Source of the DNA: Winslowiella arboricola
GTDB lineage: Bacteria; Pseudomonadota; Gammaproteobacteria; Enterobacterales; Enterobacteriaceae
Length of the DNA: 64,000 nucleotides
Reading direction: 5' to 3'
NCBI RefSeq assembly: GCF_025527015.1
Contig: NZ_JAODIM010000043.1
Span: forward strand, 496,001-560,000
Part shown: in pieces, positions 55,208 through 64,000 of the stretch
How positions within the stretch are numbered: the first letter of the stretch is position 1
Layout: every line of letters starts with the position of its first letter
The notes under the pieces: model-generated
What the model was told of the DNA's origin: nothing
Seen by the model: only the letters and a program-made list of their open reading frames with translations
The model's database searches: none
Made by a program: the position numbers and the translations under genes

Positions 55208-57256
55208 TTATTTCAGACCGCGATTCAGCAGCATTGGCTCGATATCCGGCTCCTGACCGCGCCAGTGATTATACGATAATTTCAGATCGGTACTATTACC
55301 CCTGGATAAAATAGCGTCCCGAAAGCGCTGACCGTTTTCACGTGTCAGGCCGCCATGTTCACGGAACCAGGCGAAACCATCATCGGCCAGCATTTGTGTC
55401 CACAGATAGGCGTAGTAACCGGCGGCATAACCGTTGCCCCAGATATGCTGAAAGTAACTGGAACGGTAGCGCGGCGGCACTTCCGCTAAATTCATCTGCT
55501 CATGCTGTAGTGCTTTTTGCTCATACTGATCGACATCCTGCAGTGGCTGATCCGCCTGCAGGTTGTGCCAGTGCTGATCCAGCAGCGCGGCCGCCAGCAG
55601 TTCCGTCATATCGTAGCCTTTATTAAATTTATCGGCCCTGATGATCTTATCGTGCAGCGCCTGCGGCATCGGTTCGCCAGTGCGATAATGACAGGCGAAG
55701 TTTTTAAACACCTGGCTGTCGCTGGCCCAGTGTTCGTTAATCTGTGACGGGAATTCAACAAAATCGCGCGGTGTGGCGGTACCGGAAAGACTCGGGTATT
55801 GCTGATCGGCAAAAATACCGTGCAGCGCATGGCCGAACTCATGGAACAGAGTGATCACTTCATCCCAGCTAAGCAGCGCCGGTTGTCCGGCCAGCGGCTT
55901 ATTGTAGTTGCAGACGTTATAGATCACCGGCTTCATGCCCAGCAGTGTTGACTGATCGACAAAGTTGCCCATCCACGCACCACCGCCCTTGCTGTCGCGC
56001 TTAAAGAAATCGGTATACAGCAGTGCCAGCGAACTGCCGTCAGCATCGAAAACTTCATAGACATTCACATCGGGATGCCAGACCGGCAGATCGCCGCGCA
56101 GTTGAAAGGTGATGCCGTACAGCTGAGTAGCGGCATAAAACGCCCCCTTTTCCAGCACATTATTCAGCGCGAAATACGGTTTAATTTGCGCCTCATCGAG
56201 ATCGTATCGGGCGCGACGCACCTGTTCGGCATAGAAAGCCCAGTCCCAGGGTGCCAGTTTAAAAACACTCTGCTGCTGGTCGATTACCGCCTGAATATCG
56301 GCGGCTTCGCGCCCGGCACGCGCGCTGGCCGCCGGTACAATCCTTCGCATAAATTCCAGCGCCGCCTGTGGTGTTTTCGCCATCTGATCCTGTAATTTCC
56401 ACGCTGCATAGCTGTTAAAACCGAGTAACTGCGCCTGACCGGCACGCACCTGCGCCAGGCGCGCAATAATCTGGCGTGTATCGTTATCATCGCCCTGCTC
56501 TGCACGCTGCCAGGAAGCGTTAAACAGCGCTTCACGGGTTTCGCGCTGGCTGAGGACTTGCAGCGCCGGTTGCTGCGTGGTGTTTTGCAGCGCCAGCAGC
56601 CAGCGTTCCTGTAAACCGCGCTGGCTGGCGGCATCGGCGGCGGCTTCGATCTCTTCGCTACTCAGTCCCGCCAGCTGCTGTTTATCGCTAACAATCAGCG
56701 CCCCGGCTTTGCTGGCGGCCAACAGCCGGTTAGTAAAGCGGGTGCTAAGGGTCGCCGCTTCCTGATTCAGCGCTTTCAGCTGCTGTTTTTCGCTTTGCGA
56801 CAGCGTCGCACCGGCCAGCTTAAATGCCTGCCAGGTGACCTCGGTTAAACGCAGTGACTCCGGCGTCAGCTGGCTGCTGGCGCGCTGCTGATAGACGCTG
56901 TCGAGTCGGGCGAACAGCTGGCTGTTAAGTTTGATCTCATCGTCGAGGGCGGCCAGTTGCGGCGCAGTTTCTTCATCAATTTTTTGCAGCTGGTCATTGG
57001 TATGCGCTGAAGTCATTGCGCCAAATACGCTGAGGGCGCGCGTTAACAGCTGACCACTGCGTTCCAGCGCCACAAAAGTGTTATCGAAAGTCGCGACGTC
57101 CGGGTTATTGGCGATACGTTCAACCTCTTCGCGCTTCTGCTGAATTCCGGCTTCGATGGCGGGCAGATAATCACTGTCATGGATCTGGTCAAATGCGGGA
57201 GTCTGGAACGGTAAATTGCTGGGCTGACTAAACGGGTTCTGGCGTTCGGCTGGCAT
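55208..57256 (-). CDS. dcp: Peptidyl-dipeptidase Dcp
   Basis: 682 residues, M3 family metallopeptidase close to E. coli Dcp in length and sequence (NPFSQPSNLPFQTPAFDQI, GGAWMGNFVDQSTLLGMKPVIYNVCNY). Zinc site HEFGHALHG with the third ligand in the following E-x-PSQINEHW region. It removes dipeptides from peptide C-termini in the cytoplasm or periplasm. ATG 57256 is preferred, preceded by AAGGAG; a further in-frame start upstream lacks an RBS. In E. coli dcp is next to ydfG; here the purine genes lie between. Confidence 0.95.
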   Translation of the reverse strand: MPAERQNPFSQPSNLPFQTPAFDQIHDSDYLPAIEAGIQQKREEVERIANNPDVATFDNTFVALERSGQLLTRALSVFGAMTSAHTNDQLQKIDEETAPQLAALDDEIKLNSQLFARLDSVYQQRASSQLTPESLRLTEVTWQAFKLAGATLSQSEKQQLKALNQEAATLSTRFTNRLLAASKAGALIVSDKQQLAGLSSEEIEAAADAASQRGLQERWLLALQNTTQQPALQVLSQRETREALFNASWQRAEQGDDNDTRQIIARLAQVRAGQAQLLGFNSYAAWKLQDQMAKTPQAALEFMRRIVPAASARAGREAADIQAVIDQQQSVFKLAPWDWAFYAEQVRRARYDLDEAQIKPYFALNNVLEKGAFYAATQLYGITFQLRGDLPVWHPDVNVYEVFDADGSSLALLYTDFFKRDSKGGGAWMGNFVDQSTLLGMKPVIYNVCNYNKPLAGQPALLSWDEVITLFHEFGHALHGIFADQQYPSLSGTATPRDFVEFPSQINEHWASDSQVFKNFACHYRTGEPMPQALHDKIIRADKFNKGYDMTELLAAALLDQHWHNLQADQPLQDVDQYEQKALQHEQMNLAEVPPRYRSSYFQHIWGNGYAAGYYAYLWTQMLADDGFAWFREHGGLTRENGQRFRDAILSRGNSTDLKLSYNHWRGQEPDIEPMLLNRGLK

Positions 57257-57303
57257 TACGGTGTTCTCCTTATTACTCTGCAAAGTAATAATTTAAAGTA
57301 AAA

Positions 57304-58077
57304 TCACTGCGCGCGCTGATAAACCGCAATAATTTCGCCGGCAATCGCCACCGCAATCTCTGCCGGTAACTTGCCTTTAACGTCCGCTAAGCCAATCGGG
57401 CAGCGCATGGTCGCCAGCTGTTGCTGACTAAAGCCCTTACCTTCAAGACGATAATCGAAGCGCTGGCGCTTGGTGGCGGAGCCAATTACGCCAAAGTAGC
57501 GATAGTCGCCACGACGCAGAATCGCCTCGCACAGCTCAAGATCGCGTGGATGGTGATGGGTCATTACAATAAAATAGCTTCCAGCGGGCATCGCGGCGAC
57601 CTGTTCCAGCGGATCTTCGGCAAAACAGGCGCTGACCCCGGCGGGCACCTGAGCGAACTGACCTTCACGCTCATCAATCCAGTTTACGTGACAGGGTAAC
57701 GTTGACAGCAGATTAACCAGCGCCTGACCGACATGTCCGGCGCCGAATACCGCGATTTGCGGCTGTTGCTGCATCAGTGGTTCAAACAGAATGGTGCTCA
57801 TGCCGCCGCAGCACTGCCCGAGACGCGCGCCAAGGGAAAAATGCTCGCTATGCGGCGCCTGCTGGCCGCTTTGCAGCATCGCACGCGCCTGCGCAATGCA
57901 CTGATATTCCAGATGACCACCGCCGATAGTGAGAAAACTGTGATCGGCGGTGACCACCATTTTACTGCCGCTGTCACGCGGCACCGAGCCTTTCTCTTCC
58001 AGCACCGTAAGCAGCACACAGGGTTCGCGTCTGGCCCGTAGTTCGCCGAGGATGCTGATCCAGTCATGATATATCAT
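57304..58077 (-). CDS. xdhC: Xanthine dehydrogenase accessory protein XdhC
   Basis: 257 residues from ATG 58077 (MIYHDWISILGELRAR). Seen: LEEKGSVPRDSGSKMVV, GGGHLEYQCIAQA, the GQCCGG motif, and a Rossmann segment IAVFGAGHVGQALVNLL. XdhC carries sulfurated molybdenum cofactor and inserts it into XdhB. The long frame upstream of 58077 is an overlap with xdhB and not coding here. It overlaps xdhB by 14 bp. Confidence 0.92.
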   Translation of the reverse strand: MIYHDWISILGELRARREPCVLLTVLEEKGSVPRDSGSKMVVTADHSFLTIGGGHLEYQCIAQARAMLQSGQQAPHSEHFSLGARLGQCCGGMSTILFEPLMQQQPQIAVFGAGHVGQALVNLLSTLPCHVNWIDEREGQFAQVPAGVSACFAEDPLEQVAAMPAGSYFIVMTHHHPRDLELCEAILRRGDYRYFGVIGSATKRQRFDYRLEGKGFSQQQLATMRCPIGLADVKGKLPAEIAVAIAGEIIAVYQRAQ

Positions 58078-60430
58078 CAGCGCCTCCAGCCAGGCGGCTC
58101 GCGCCCCAGAATACCCGTTCCGGTGTCGCGGGCGCATCCAGCAGCGGATGGGTCTGATAACCACCAACGCTGGCCACCGCATCCTGCAATGCGCACCAGA
58201 CGGAAATCCCCAGCATAAACGGCGGTTCCCCCACCGCTTTCGAATGAAACACGGTGTCTTGCGGGTTTTTACGGTTTTCAACCAGCGTCACCCGCAGGTC
58301 GGCCGGTACGTCGGCAATTGCCGGAATTTTATAGCTGGCCGGGCCATCAGTCAGCAGGCGGCCCTGATCATTCCATACCAGCTCTTCGCTAGTCAGCCAG
58401 CCCATGCCCTGCACAAATCCGCCCTCCACCTGGCCGATATCGATCGCCGGATTTAGCGAGGCGCCTGCATCATGAACAATATCGGCGCGCAGCAGCCGGT
58501 ATTCGCCGGTCAGCGTATCGATCACCACTTCAGCGCAGGCGGCGCCATAAGCAAAGTAGTAAAACGGCGTACCGCGCCCGGCCTGACGATCGTAATGAAT
58601 GCCGGGGACTTTATAGAAACCGGTGGCCGACAGTGGCACCTGATTCAGCCAGGCCAGCTGCGCCACATCGGCAAAGGTGAAATGCTTATCGGCAACTCTG
58701 ACGATGCCATTGCTAAAACTGACCGCCTGCGGCAGACAGTTATGCAGCTTACACAGCATCTCCACCATACGATCACGCAGGATCTGCGCTGCATTTTGCG
58801 CCGCTTTGCCATTCAGGTCAGTGCCGCTGGAGGCGGCGGTTGGCGAGGTATTAGGTACTTTGCCGGTATCGGTGGCGGTGATCTGGATATGTTCGACGTC
58901 GATCTGCAATACTTCTGCGACAATCTGCGCCACTTTAGTATTCAGTCCCTGTCCCATTTCGGTACCGCCATGATTCAGCTGCACCGTGCCGTCGGTGTAG
59001 ATCAGAATCAGCGCGCCGGCCTGGTTAAGAAAACTGGAAGTAAAAGAGATGCCGAATTTTACCGGCGTTAATGCCAGCCCACGTTTAATAAACCGGCTGC
59101 TGGCGTTAAAAGCGCTGATTTCGCGGCGACGCGCCTGATAATCCGCACTCTGTTCCAGCTGAGCGGTGATTTCATCCAGCAGGTTATCGTCTACCCGCTG
59201 GTGATAATGGGTGATATTGCGCTCGGTTTTGCCGTAATAGTTACGTTTACGCACTTCCAGCGGATCAAGCCGCGCTGCCCGTGCAAGATGATCCATAATT
59301 TGCTCAATCGCCACCATGCCCTGCGGGCCACCAAAGCCGCGATAGGCAGTGTTGGATGCGGTATTGGTGCGGCAGCGATAACCGGTAATACGCACATCGC
59401 CAAGGTAATAGGCGTTATCTGCATGAAACATTGCGCGATCGACAATCGAACCGGACAGATCGAGTGAGTAGCCACAGTTACCGGCCAGATCGATTATCAC
59501 CCCGCAAAAACGCCCGTCATCGTCATATCCAACCTCATAACGCACATAGAACGGGTGGCGTTTGCCGGTGATCTGCATATCATCGCGGCGCGCCAGCCGC
59601 ATTTTTACCGGCCGTCCGCTGCTGCGCGCGGCAATCGCGCACAGGCAGGCAACCCCCGCCGCCTGAGTCTCTTTACCGCCGAAACCACCGCCCATCCGGC
59701 GCATATCGATGGTGACTTTATTCATACTGATGCCCATCACCGAAGCCACCAGTTTCTGCACTTCAGTCGGGTTCTGGGTGGAGGAGTGCACCTGCAAACA
59801 GGCATCTTCACCCGGGATCACCAGCGCAATCTGGGTTTCCAGGTAGAAATGTTCCTGCCCGCCAATATGAAACTCACCGCTGATACGATGAGGCGCGCGG
59901 GCCAGCGCCGCCTCCGCATCACCCAACTGATGGATATGCGGCTCCTGCACAAAACTGCGCTGCTCCAGCGCCTGTTTCACATCCAGCACCGGCGTCAGCA
60001 GTTGGTATTCAATAATCGCCGCCTGCGCCGCCTTGCGCGCTGCCTGTGGCGTTTCCGCTGCCACCGCCAGAATCACCTGACCAACATACTCCACCCGATC
60101 CTGCGCCATCAGCGGATCGCCGGGTTCGAGAGGACCGATATCGCCATCGCCCGGCACATCCTGCCAGGTTAATATCTGCACCACGCCGGGAATCGCGTAA
60201 CAGGGGCTGGTATCGATACGGGTGATCAGTGCATGGGCGTGCTCACTCAGACGCGGACAGAGATGCAGCTGGCCAGGAAACTCCAGCCGGTCATCGATAT
60301 AGATGGCTTCACCGGCAACATGCTTTTCCGCACTCTCATGTTTATTGCTGCGGCCCACGCCGCTCTGAATGCCAGCCAGATACTGCTGTTCAATTACCTC
60401 TTCGGCCACTGCCGGACGATTACGAGACAT
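58064..60430 (-). CDS. xdhB: Xanthine dehydrogenase molybdopterin subunit XdhB
   Basis: 788 residues. Contains HIGGQEHFYLETQIAL, MGGGFGGKETQA (substrate Glu), TAYRGFGGPQG (substrate Arg), GGTEMGQGLNTKVAQI and AVGEPPFMLG with the catalytic Glu near the C-terminus. It oxidises hypoxanthine and xanthine to urate at the molybdenum centre, passing electrons to XdhA. It overlaps xdhA by 11 bp and xdhC by 14 bp. Confidence 0.94.
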   Translation of the reverse strand: MSRNRPAVAEEVIEQQYLAGIQSGVGRSNKHESAEKHVAGEAIYIDDRLEFPGQLHLCPRLSEHAHALITRIDTSPCYAIPGVVQILTWQDVPGDGDIGPLEPGDPLMAQDRVEYVGQVILAVAAETPQAARKAAQAAIIEYQLLTPVLDVKQALEQRSFVQEPHIHQLGDAEAALARAPHRISGEFHIGGQEHFYLETQIALVIPGEDACLQVHSSTQNPTEVQKLVASVMGISMNKVTIDMRRMGGGFGGKETQAAGVACLCAIAARSSGRPVKMRLARRDDMQITGKRHPFYVRYEVGYDDDGRFCGVIIDLAGNCGYSLDLSGSIVDRAMFHADNAYYLGDVRITGYRCRTNTASNTAYRGFGGPQGMVAIEQIMDHLARAARLDPLEVRKRNYYGKTERNITHYHQRVDDNLLDEITAQLEQSADYQARRREISAFNASSRFIKRGLALTPVKFGISFTSSFLNQAGALILIYTDGTVQLNHGGTEMGQGLNTKVAQIVAEVLQIDVEHIQITATDTGKVPNTSPTAASSGTDLNGKAAQNAAQILRDRMVEMLCKLHNCLPQAVSFSNGIVRVADKHFTFADVAQLAWLNQVPLSATGFYKVPGIHYDRQAGRGTPFYYFAYGAACAEVVIDTLTGEYRLLRADIVHDAGASLNPAIDIGQVEGGFVQGMGWLTSEELVWNDQGRLLTDGPASYKIPAIADVPADLRVTLVENRKNPQDTVFHSKAVGEPPFMLGISVWCALQDAVASVGGYQTHPLLDAPATPERVFWGASRLAGGADDIS

Positions 60431-61862
60431 AGCGTGTTACCTCCGTGACATTCAGATCGCCGCTCAACAGATGGTAGTAACGACGCAGCAGGTTTTTTGC
60501 TACCTGCAAACGATAATCAGCGCTGGCGCGGAAATCGCTAAGCGGCTGGAAGTCCTGCTCCAGCGCGCGGCAGGCTTTTTCCAGCGTGGCAGGGGTAAAA
60601 CGCTGACCGTTAAGCTGCTGTTCACAGGCGCTGGCGCGCTTAGCGGTAGCCGCCATGCCGCCAAACGCGACGCGCGCATCAACAATCACCTCCTGTTCAA
60701 TTTGCAGGTTAAAAGCAGCGAAGACCGCCGAAATATCATCATCAAGCCGTTTTGACACTTTCCATGCATGAAAATGATGTGACCCTGTCACGTTTGGTAT
60801 CACAATTGCGCGGATAAACTCTGCCGGTTGCAGTACCGTCTGACGATAACCGCTGAAAAATTGCGCCAGCGGCAATCGGCGTTGCTGTTCTCCCTGCTGC
60901 AAAATCAGTGAAGCATTGAGCGCCAGCAGCATCGGCGACGCATCACCAATTGGCGACGCATTCGCAATATTGCCGCCCAGCGTGCCCTGATTACGCACCT
61001 GCAACGACGCAAAGCGTTGCAGAATTGCGGCAAAACCGGGGATGCGTTCTTGCAGCAACTGATAACAGTACGTCAGCGAGGCGCCAGCGCCCAGCACCAT
61101 CTCCTGCTCACCGGTCTGGCACTGCTTCAGCTCATCAATCTGTTCCAGTGCGATCAGTAATGGCAGAGCCTGATACTGCTGGGTGATTTGCAATGACAGA
61201 TCGGTGCCGCCTGCCAGCAGTTTTGCCTGCGGGTATTGCTGATAGATTTCGGCCAGTTGCGCCACGGTTTTTGGCAGCAGACAGCGGTTTTCACCGCGTG
61301 CAATTTCCTGCAATTGATCCGATTGCAGCGCCTGTAAACGCTGCGCCACCTGCTGCTGCTGGCGGGAAAAACTGTCCTCCTGCGGAGTATCGCAAGCCTG
61401 ACGCGCGGCATCGACAATCGGGCGATAACCGGTGCAGCGGCACAAGTTGCCAGATAGCGCCTCTTCCATCTGATGGCGGTCCCAGCACTGACTGTTTTTC
61501 TGCAAAGTAAACAACGACATCACAAAACCCGGCGTGCAGAAGCCGCACTGTGACGCATGGCAGTCGACCATCGCCTGCTGAACCGGATGCAGCTGCTGGC
61601 CCTGCTTCAGATCCTCCACCGTAATCAGCTGCTTGCCCTGTAGCGTGCTGACCAGCGTCAGACAGCTGTTAATGGTTTCATAGCGTATCCTGCCATCGAC
61701 CACTTTGCCCAGCGTTACGGTGCAGGCGCCACAGTCGCCGGAGGCGCAACCCTCTTTGGTGCCGCAACGCTGTTTATGGTTGCGCAGATAGTTCAGTACC
61801 GTCAGATTCGGATCGATCTCCTGCTCGCTGATCAGCGTCTGATTAAGCAAAAATTGAATCAT
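60420..61862 (-). CDS. xdhA: Xanthine dehydrogenase iron-sulfur/FAD subunit XdhA
   Basis: 480 residues. The N-terminal plant-type 2Fe-2S site is CGTKEGCASGDCGAC; the second cluster comes from CGFCTPGF and CRCTGYRP. The FAD domain follows (LLAGGTDLSLQITQ, LGGNIANASPIGDASP). It hands electrons from XdhB to NAD. Overlaps guaD by 4 bp and xdhB by 11 bp. Confidence 0.94.
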   Translation of the reverse strand: MIQFLLNQTLISEQEIDPNLTVLNYLRNHKQRCGTKEGCASGDCGACTVTLGKVVDGRIRYETINSCLTLVSTLQGKQLITVEDLKQGQQLHPVQQAMVDCHASQCGFCTPGFVMSLFTLQKNSQCWDRHQMEEALSGNLCRCTGYRPIVDAARQACDTPQEDSFSRQQQQVAQRLQALQSDQLQEIARGENRCLLPKTVAQLAEIYQQYPQAKLLAGGTDLSLQITQQYQALPLLIALEQIDELKQCQTGEQEMVLGAGASLTYCYQLLQERIPGFAAILQRFASLQVRNQGTLGGNIANASPIGDASPMLLALNASLILQQGEQQRRLPLAQFFSGYRQTVLQPAEFIRAIVIPNVTGSHHFHAWKVSKRLDDDISAVFAAFNLQIEQEVIVDARVAFGGMAATAKRASACEQQLNGQRFTPATLEKACRALEQDFQPLSDFRASADYRLQVAKNLLRRYYHLLSGDLNVTEVTRYVS

Positions 61863-63190
61863 GCCGCTTTCTCCACGCTGTCGCGCTGCCAGACGCAGGC
61901 GCCATTAACCCAGGTGGCAGCAATATTGCGGTCGTCACCCAGCGTCATCAGTACAAACAGCTGCTCCCAGATATCACGGCTGTTGCCATGGCGCAGCTGT
62001 TGCAGCGCGGAAACCGCCGGATCAAGCACCACAAAATCCGCCTCTTTGCCAGCATTGAAGTTGCCAATCTTATCGTCCAGATCCAGAGCCTGCGCGCCGC
62101 CCAGCGTGGCATGGTAGAAAGCTTCGCAGGCTGACAGCTTATAATGTTGCAGCTGCGCCACTTTGTAGGCTTCGCCCAGTGTTTGCAGCAGATTAAAGGT
62201 GGTTCCGGCACCAACGTCGGTGCCGATGCCGCAATGCACCTGTTTTTGCCAGCGCTTTTGCAGATCAAACAGACCGCTGCCAAGGAACAGATTGGAGGTC
62301 GGGCAGAAAGCGATGGACGATTCGGTCTGATGCAGGCAGTCCCACTCCTGTTCTTCAAGATGCAGACAGTGGGCAAATACGCTGCGACGACCGGTCAGCT
62401 GATACTGGTGATAGACATCGAGATAACTGCTGTTTTCAGGAAACAGCGCTTTAACCCACGCCACTTCCTGCGGGTTTTCACTTAAATGGGTATGCAGCCA
62501 GGTATCGGGAAACTCCTGTCGCAGGCGACGCACATTCGCCAGCAATTGCGGTGAGGAGGTTGGCGCAAAACGCGGCGTTAAGGCGTAGCTCAGTCGACCA
62601 CGGTTATGCCAGCGTTCAATCAATGCGCGCGTCTGCTGATAACTGTCAGCGGCAGTTTCGATCAGATAATCCGGCGCATTGCGATCCATCATCACTTTAC
62701 CGGCAATCAGTCGCATACCCAGCTGTTCGGCCGCAGTAAATAACGCATCGACCGATTGCGGATGCACAGTGCCAAACACCAGTGCAGTGGTGGTGCCATT
62801 GCTCAGCAACTGATGTAAAAAGAACGCCGACATTCTGGCCGCGTGTTGCGGGCAGTGATACTGGCTCTCCACCGGGAAAGTGTATTGCTGGAGCCACTCC
62901 AGCAGCTGTTCGCCGAAAGCGCCGATCATTTCAGTTTGCGGATAGTGAATATGGCTGTCGACAAAGCCCGGCACGATCAGCTTATTGCGGTAATCAATCA
63001 CCTGATGCGGATCGCTCAGCAGCCGGTGTCCCTGCTCCCAGCTTTGCAGGCTGACTATGCGCCCTTCGTCGATCAGCAACAGGCCATCCTCAACATAGCG
63101 CGCATAATCAGCCAGTAGTTCTGGTTGCTTAACCGTAGCGGTAATATCAAAAAAGCGGCCACGAATGGCTTGAGTATATTTCACTGACAT
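61859..63190 (-). CDS. guaD: Guanine deaminase GuaD
   Basis: 443 residues, amidohydrolase superfamily. Metal-binding VDSHIHYPQ, then HTHLSE, FAHC and GIGTDVGAGT with the active-site Asp. It converts guanine to xanthine, the substrate of XdhAB encoded by the following genes. Start 63190, preceded by AAGGA; upstream frame codons are less likely. First gene of guaD-xdhA-xdhB-xdhC, transcribed leftward from a sigma-54-type promoter. Confidence 0.93.
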   Translation of the reverse strand: MSVKYTQAIRGRFFDITATVKQPELLADYARYVEDGLLLIDEGRIVSLQSWEQGHRLLSDPHQVIDYRNKLIVPGFVDSHIHYPQTEMIGAFGEQLLEWLQQYTFPVESQYHCPQHAARMSAFFLHQLLSNGTTTALVFGTVHPQSVDALFTAAEQLGMRLIAGKVMMDRNAPDYLIETAADSYQQTRALIERWHNRGRLSYALTPRFAPTSSPQLLANVRRLRQEFPDTWLHTHLSENPQEVAWVKALFPENSSYLDVYHQYQLTGRRSVFAHCLHLEEQEWDCLHQTESSIAFCPTSNLFLGSGLFDLQKRWQKQVHCGIGTDVGAGTTFNLLQTLGEAYKVAQLQHYKLSACEAFYHATLGGAQALDLDDKIGNFNAGKEADFVVLDPAVSALQQLRHGNSRDIWEQLFVLMTLGDDRNIAATWVNGACVWQRDSVEKAA

Positions 63191-63260
63191 TGCAATTCCT
63201 TTTGAGAAAGGGCTTCGCTTTCTCACTGTGTAATAGCAGGCAAATGGCTTGTAACTGGAA

Positions 63261-63277
63261 ATGCAAAAGTGATGCCA
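63261..63277 (-). promoter_or_regulatory. Sigma-54 (-24/-12) promoter of guaD-xdhABC
   Basis: On the - strand TGGCAT, CACTT, TTGCAT: GG-N10-GC spacing is exact and the -12 element is consensus. It is about 70 bp upstream of guaD. Confidence 0.65.
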
Positions 63278-63361
63278 GAGTGACTCAATGAGTTTTATTG
63301 TTAAATATCAGTTAGATAGATATTTCATAATAAAATATCGCCCTTTAACAGAATATGCCCT

Positions 63362-63397
63362 GCGCAAACGGTTGCTATAATTTGCAAACGTTTGCTT
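63362..63397. promoter_or_regulatory. Two tandem PurR/LacI-type operators
   Basis: CGCAAACGGTTGC (within 63362-63377) and TTGCAAACGTTTGC (within 63382-63397) fit the PurR pattern ANGCAANCGNTTNCNT with two and one mismatches. Their starts are 20 bp apart, two helical turns. The second contains a perfect palindrome GCAAACGTTTGC. They lie about 85 bp upstream of the guaD -24 element. Confidence 0.55.
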
Positions 63398-63482
63398 TGC
63401 GGGTTAATGGAAATATCTGCCCGTCAGTAAATTTAATCAGGCTATTTTGCTGCACTGTTAAAACGCATATTCCGCGCTACCC

Positions 63483-63497
63483 GCACCATGGATGTGC
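63483..63497. promoter_or_regulatory. NtrC-like enhancer site upstream of guaD
   Basis: GCAC-N7-GTGC matches the NtrC core exactly. It lies about 206 bp upstream of the guaD -24 element, a workable enhancer distance. Confidence 0.5.
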
Positions 63498-63592
63498 ACA
63501 GCTTGCGAACCGTTAGCAGGATTCATTTCTTAACGGCCACGCAGTGAAGTGATAAGGTGTTTGATACCCGAAACACGTTAAGGAACAGTGAG

Positions 63593-64000
63593 ATGATTAT
63601 TTTTGTTACCGGTGCCACCGCCGGTTTTGGTCAAAGTATCACCCGCCGCTTTATCGCTGATGGTCACAAAGTGATTGCCACGGGCCGCCGCGTCGAACGT
63701 TTGCAGGCGCTGAAAGATGAGCTGGGCGACAACCTGTTCACTTTACAACTTGATGTACGTGATCGTGCAGGGATTGAAACCGCACTGGCAGGACTGCCTG
63801 CGGAGTGGCGTAATATCGATATTCTGGTCAATAACGCGGGCCTGGCGCTGGGTATCGAACCGGCGCACAAAGCGAATCTCGATGACTGGGAAGATATGAT
63901 CGACACCAACAATAAAGGTCTGGTGTATATGACCCGCGCGCTATTACCGGCAATGGTTGAACGCAATATTGGTCATATCATTAATATCGGCTCGATCGCC
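63593..64000 (+). CDS. ydfG: YdfG-like NADP-dependent short-chain dehydrogenase, 3' truncated
   Basis: Open to the right edge, 136 residues visible. VTGATAGFGQSITRRFIADGHKVIATGRR, NIDILVNNAGLALG and DTNNKGLVYMTRALLPAMVERN match E. coli YdfG closely. That enzyme oxidises serine and allo-threonine and reduces malonic semialdehyde or 3-hydroxypropionate precursors, including product of pyrimidine (Rut) breakdown. AAGGA lies 8-9 bases before ATG 63593. Confidence 0.93.
   Translation, partial: MIIFVTGATAGFGQSITRRFIADGHKVIATGRRVERLQALKDELGDNLFTLQLDVRDRAGIETALAGLPAEWRNIDILVNNAGLALGIEPAHKANLDDWEDMIDTNNKGLVYMTRALLPAMVERNIGHIINIGSIA

Larger units (their letters stand above)
63191..63592. other. Regulatory region between guaD and ydfG
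   Basis: About 400 bp without a gene. For guaD (leftward) it holds a sigma-54-type promoter, two PurR/LacI-type palindromes and an NtrC-like site, each listed separately. A TATAAT on the + strand (63376-63381) sits between the palindromes but has no good -35. The ydfG RBS is AAGGA near 63580. Confidence 0.6.

Overview
The window looks like a chromosomal segment of an Erwiniaceae-type enterobacterium (Pantoea, Erwinia or a close relative). The basis is strong similarity to enterobacterial LplA, RluF, DigH/YddW, Dcp and YdfG, togMNAB-kdgM oligogalacturonide uptake genes of the plant-associated type, dat-ddc diaminopropane genes, and a chromosomal class A beta-lactamase. A sequence identical to the 28-bp Escherichia coli dif site lies at 28359-28386, so the window spans the replication terminus. 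No rRNA, tRNA, CRISPR array or complete insertion sequence was seen.

Layout. 1-12315 is an organosulfur block: the end of a peptide-type ABC ATPase, an SsuA-like binding protein, a sigma-54 activator carrying its own SsuA-like domain, the divergent ssuD monooxygenase behind a clear -24/-12 promoter and two palindromes, then an operon of two SfnB-like flavin oxidoreductases, an LLM monooxygenase and a MetQNI-like transporter. 12335-15222 has a REPIN-like element, an SDR gene, lplA and a repeat-tailed lipoprotein. 15223-21071 is togMNAB-kdgM with KdgR- and CRP-like sites. 21143-23411 has digH and a methyltransferase.

23412-33200 is the terminus neighbourhood: a large SF1 helicase gene with a small membrane-protein gene, dif, several decayed genes (DUF4440, metallophosphoesterase, a frameshifted toxin), a sigma factor/membrane protein pair, rluF and a NadS-type antitoxin. 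33210-36079 is dat-ddc.

36134-44740 pairs a peroxiredoxin-ArsR operon with a divergent, tightly overlapping eight-gene operon: DapA-like aldolase, GlcG/HbpS-like protein, SsuABC-type transporter, two LLM flavin monooxygenases and a crotonase. I find no described pathway that matches this set; it is one of the two best candidates for something new, the other being the sigma-54/SsuA fusion.

44741-55153 holds small regulators, two transporters, a stand-alone second EF-G, urate hydroxylase hpxO, two low-GC paralogous orphan genes and the beta-lactamase. 55208-64000 holds dcp, then xdhC-xdhB-xdhA-guaD (transcribed leftward) and the start of ydfG. hpxO and guaD-xdhABC together would take guanine through xanthine and urate to 5-hydroxyisourate. 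Both have sigma-54-type promoters with NtrC-like sites upstream, suggesting that nitrogen limitation controls purine use. All functional names rest on motif and family recognition by eye; no database search was run.
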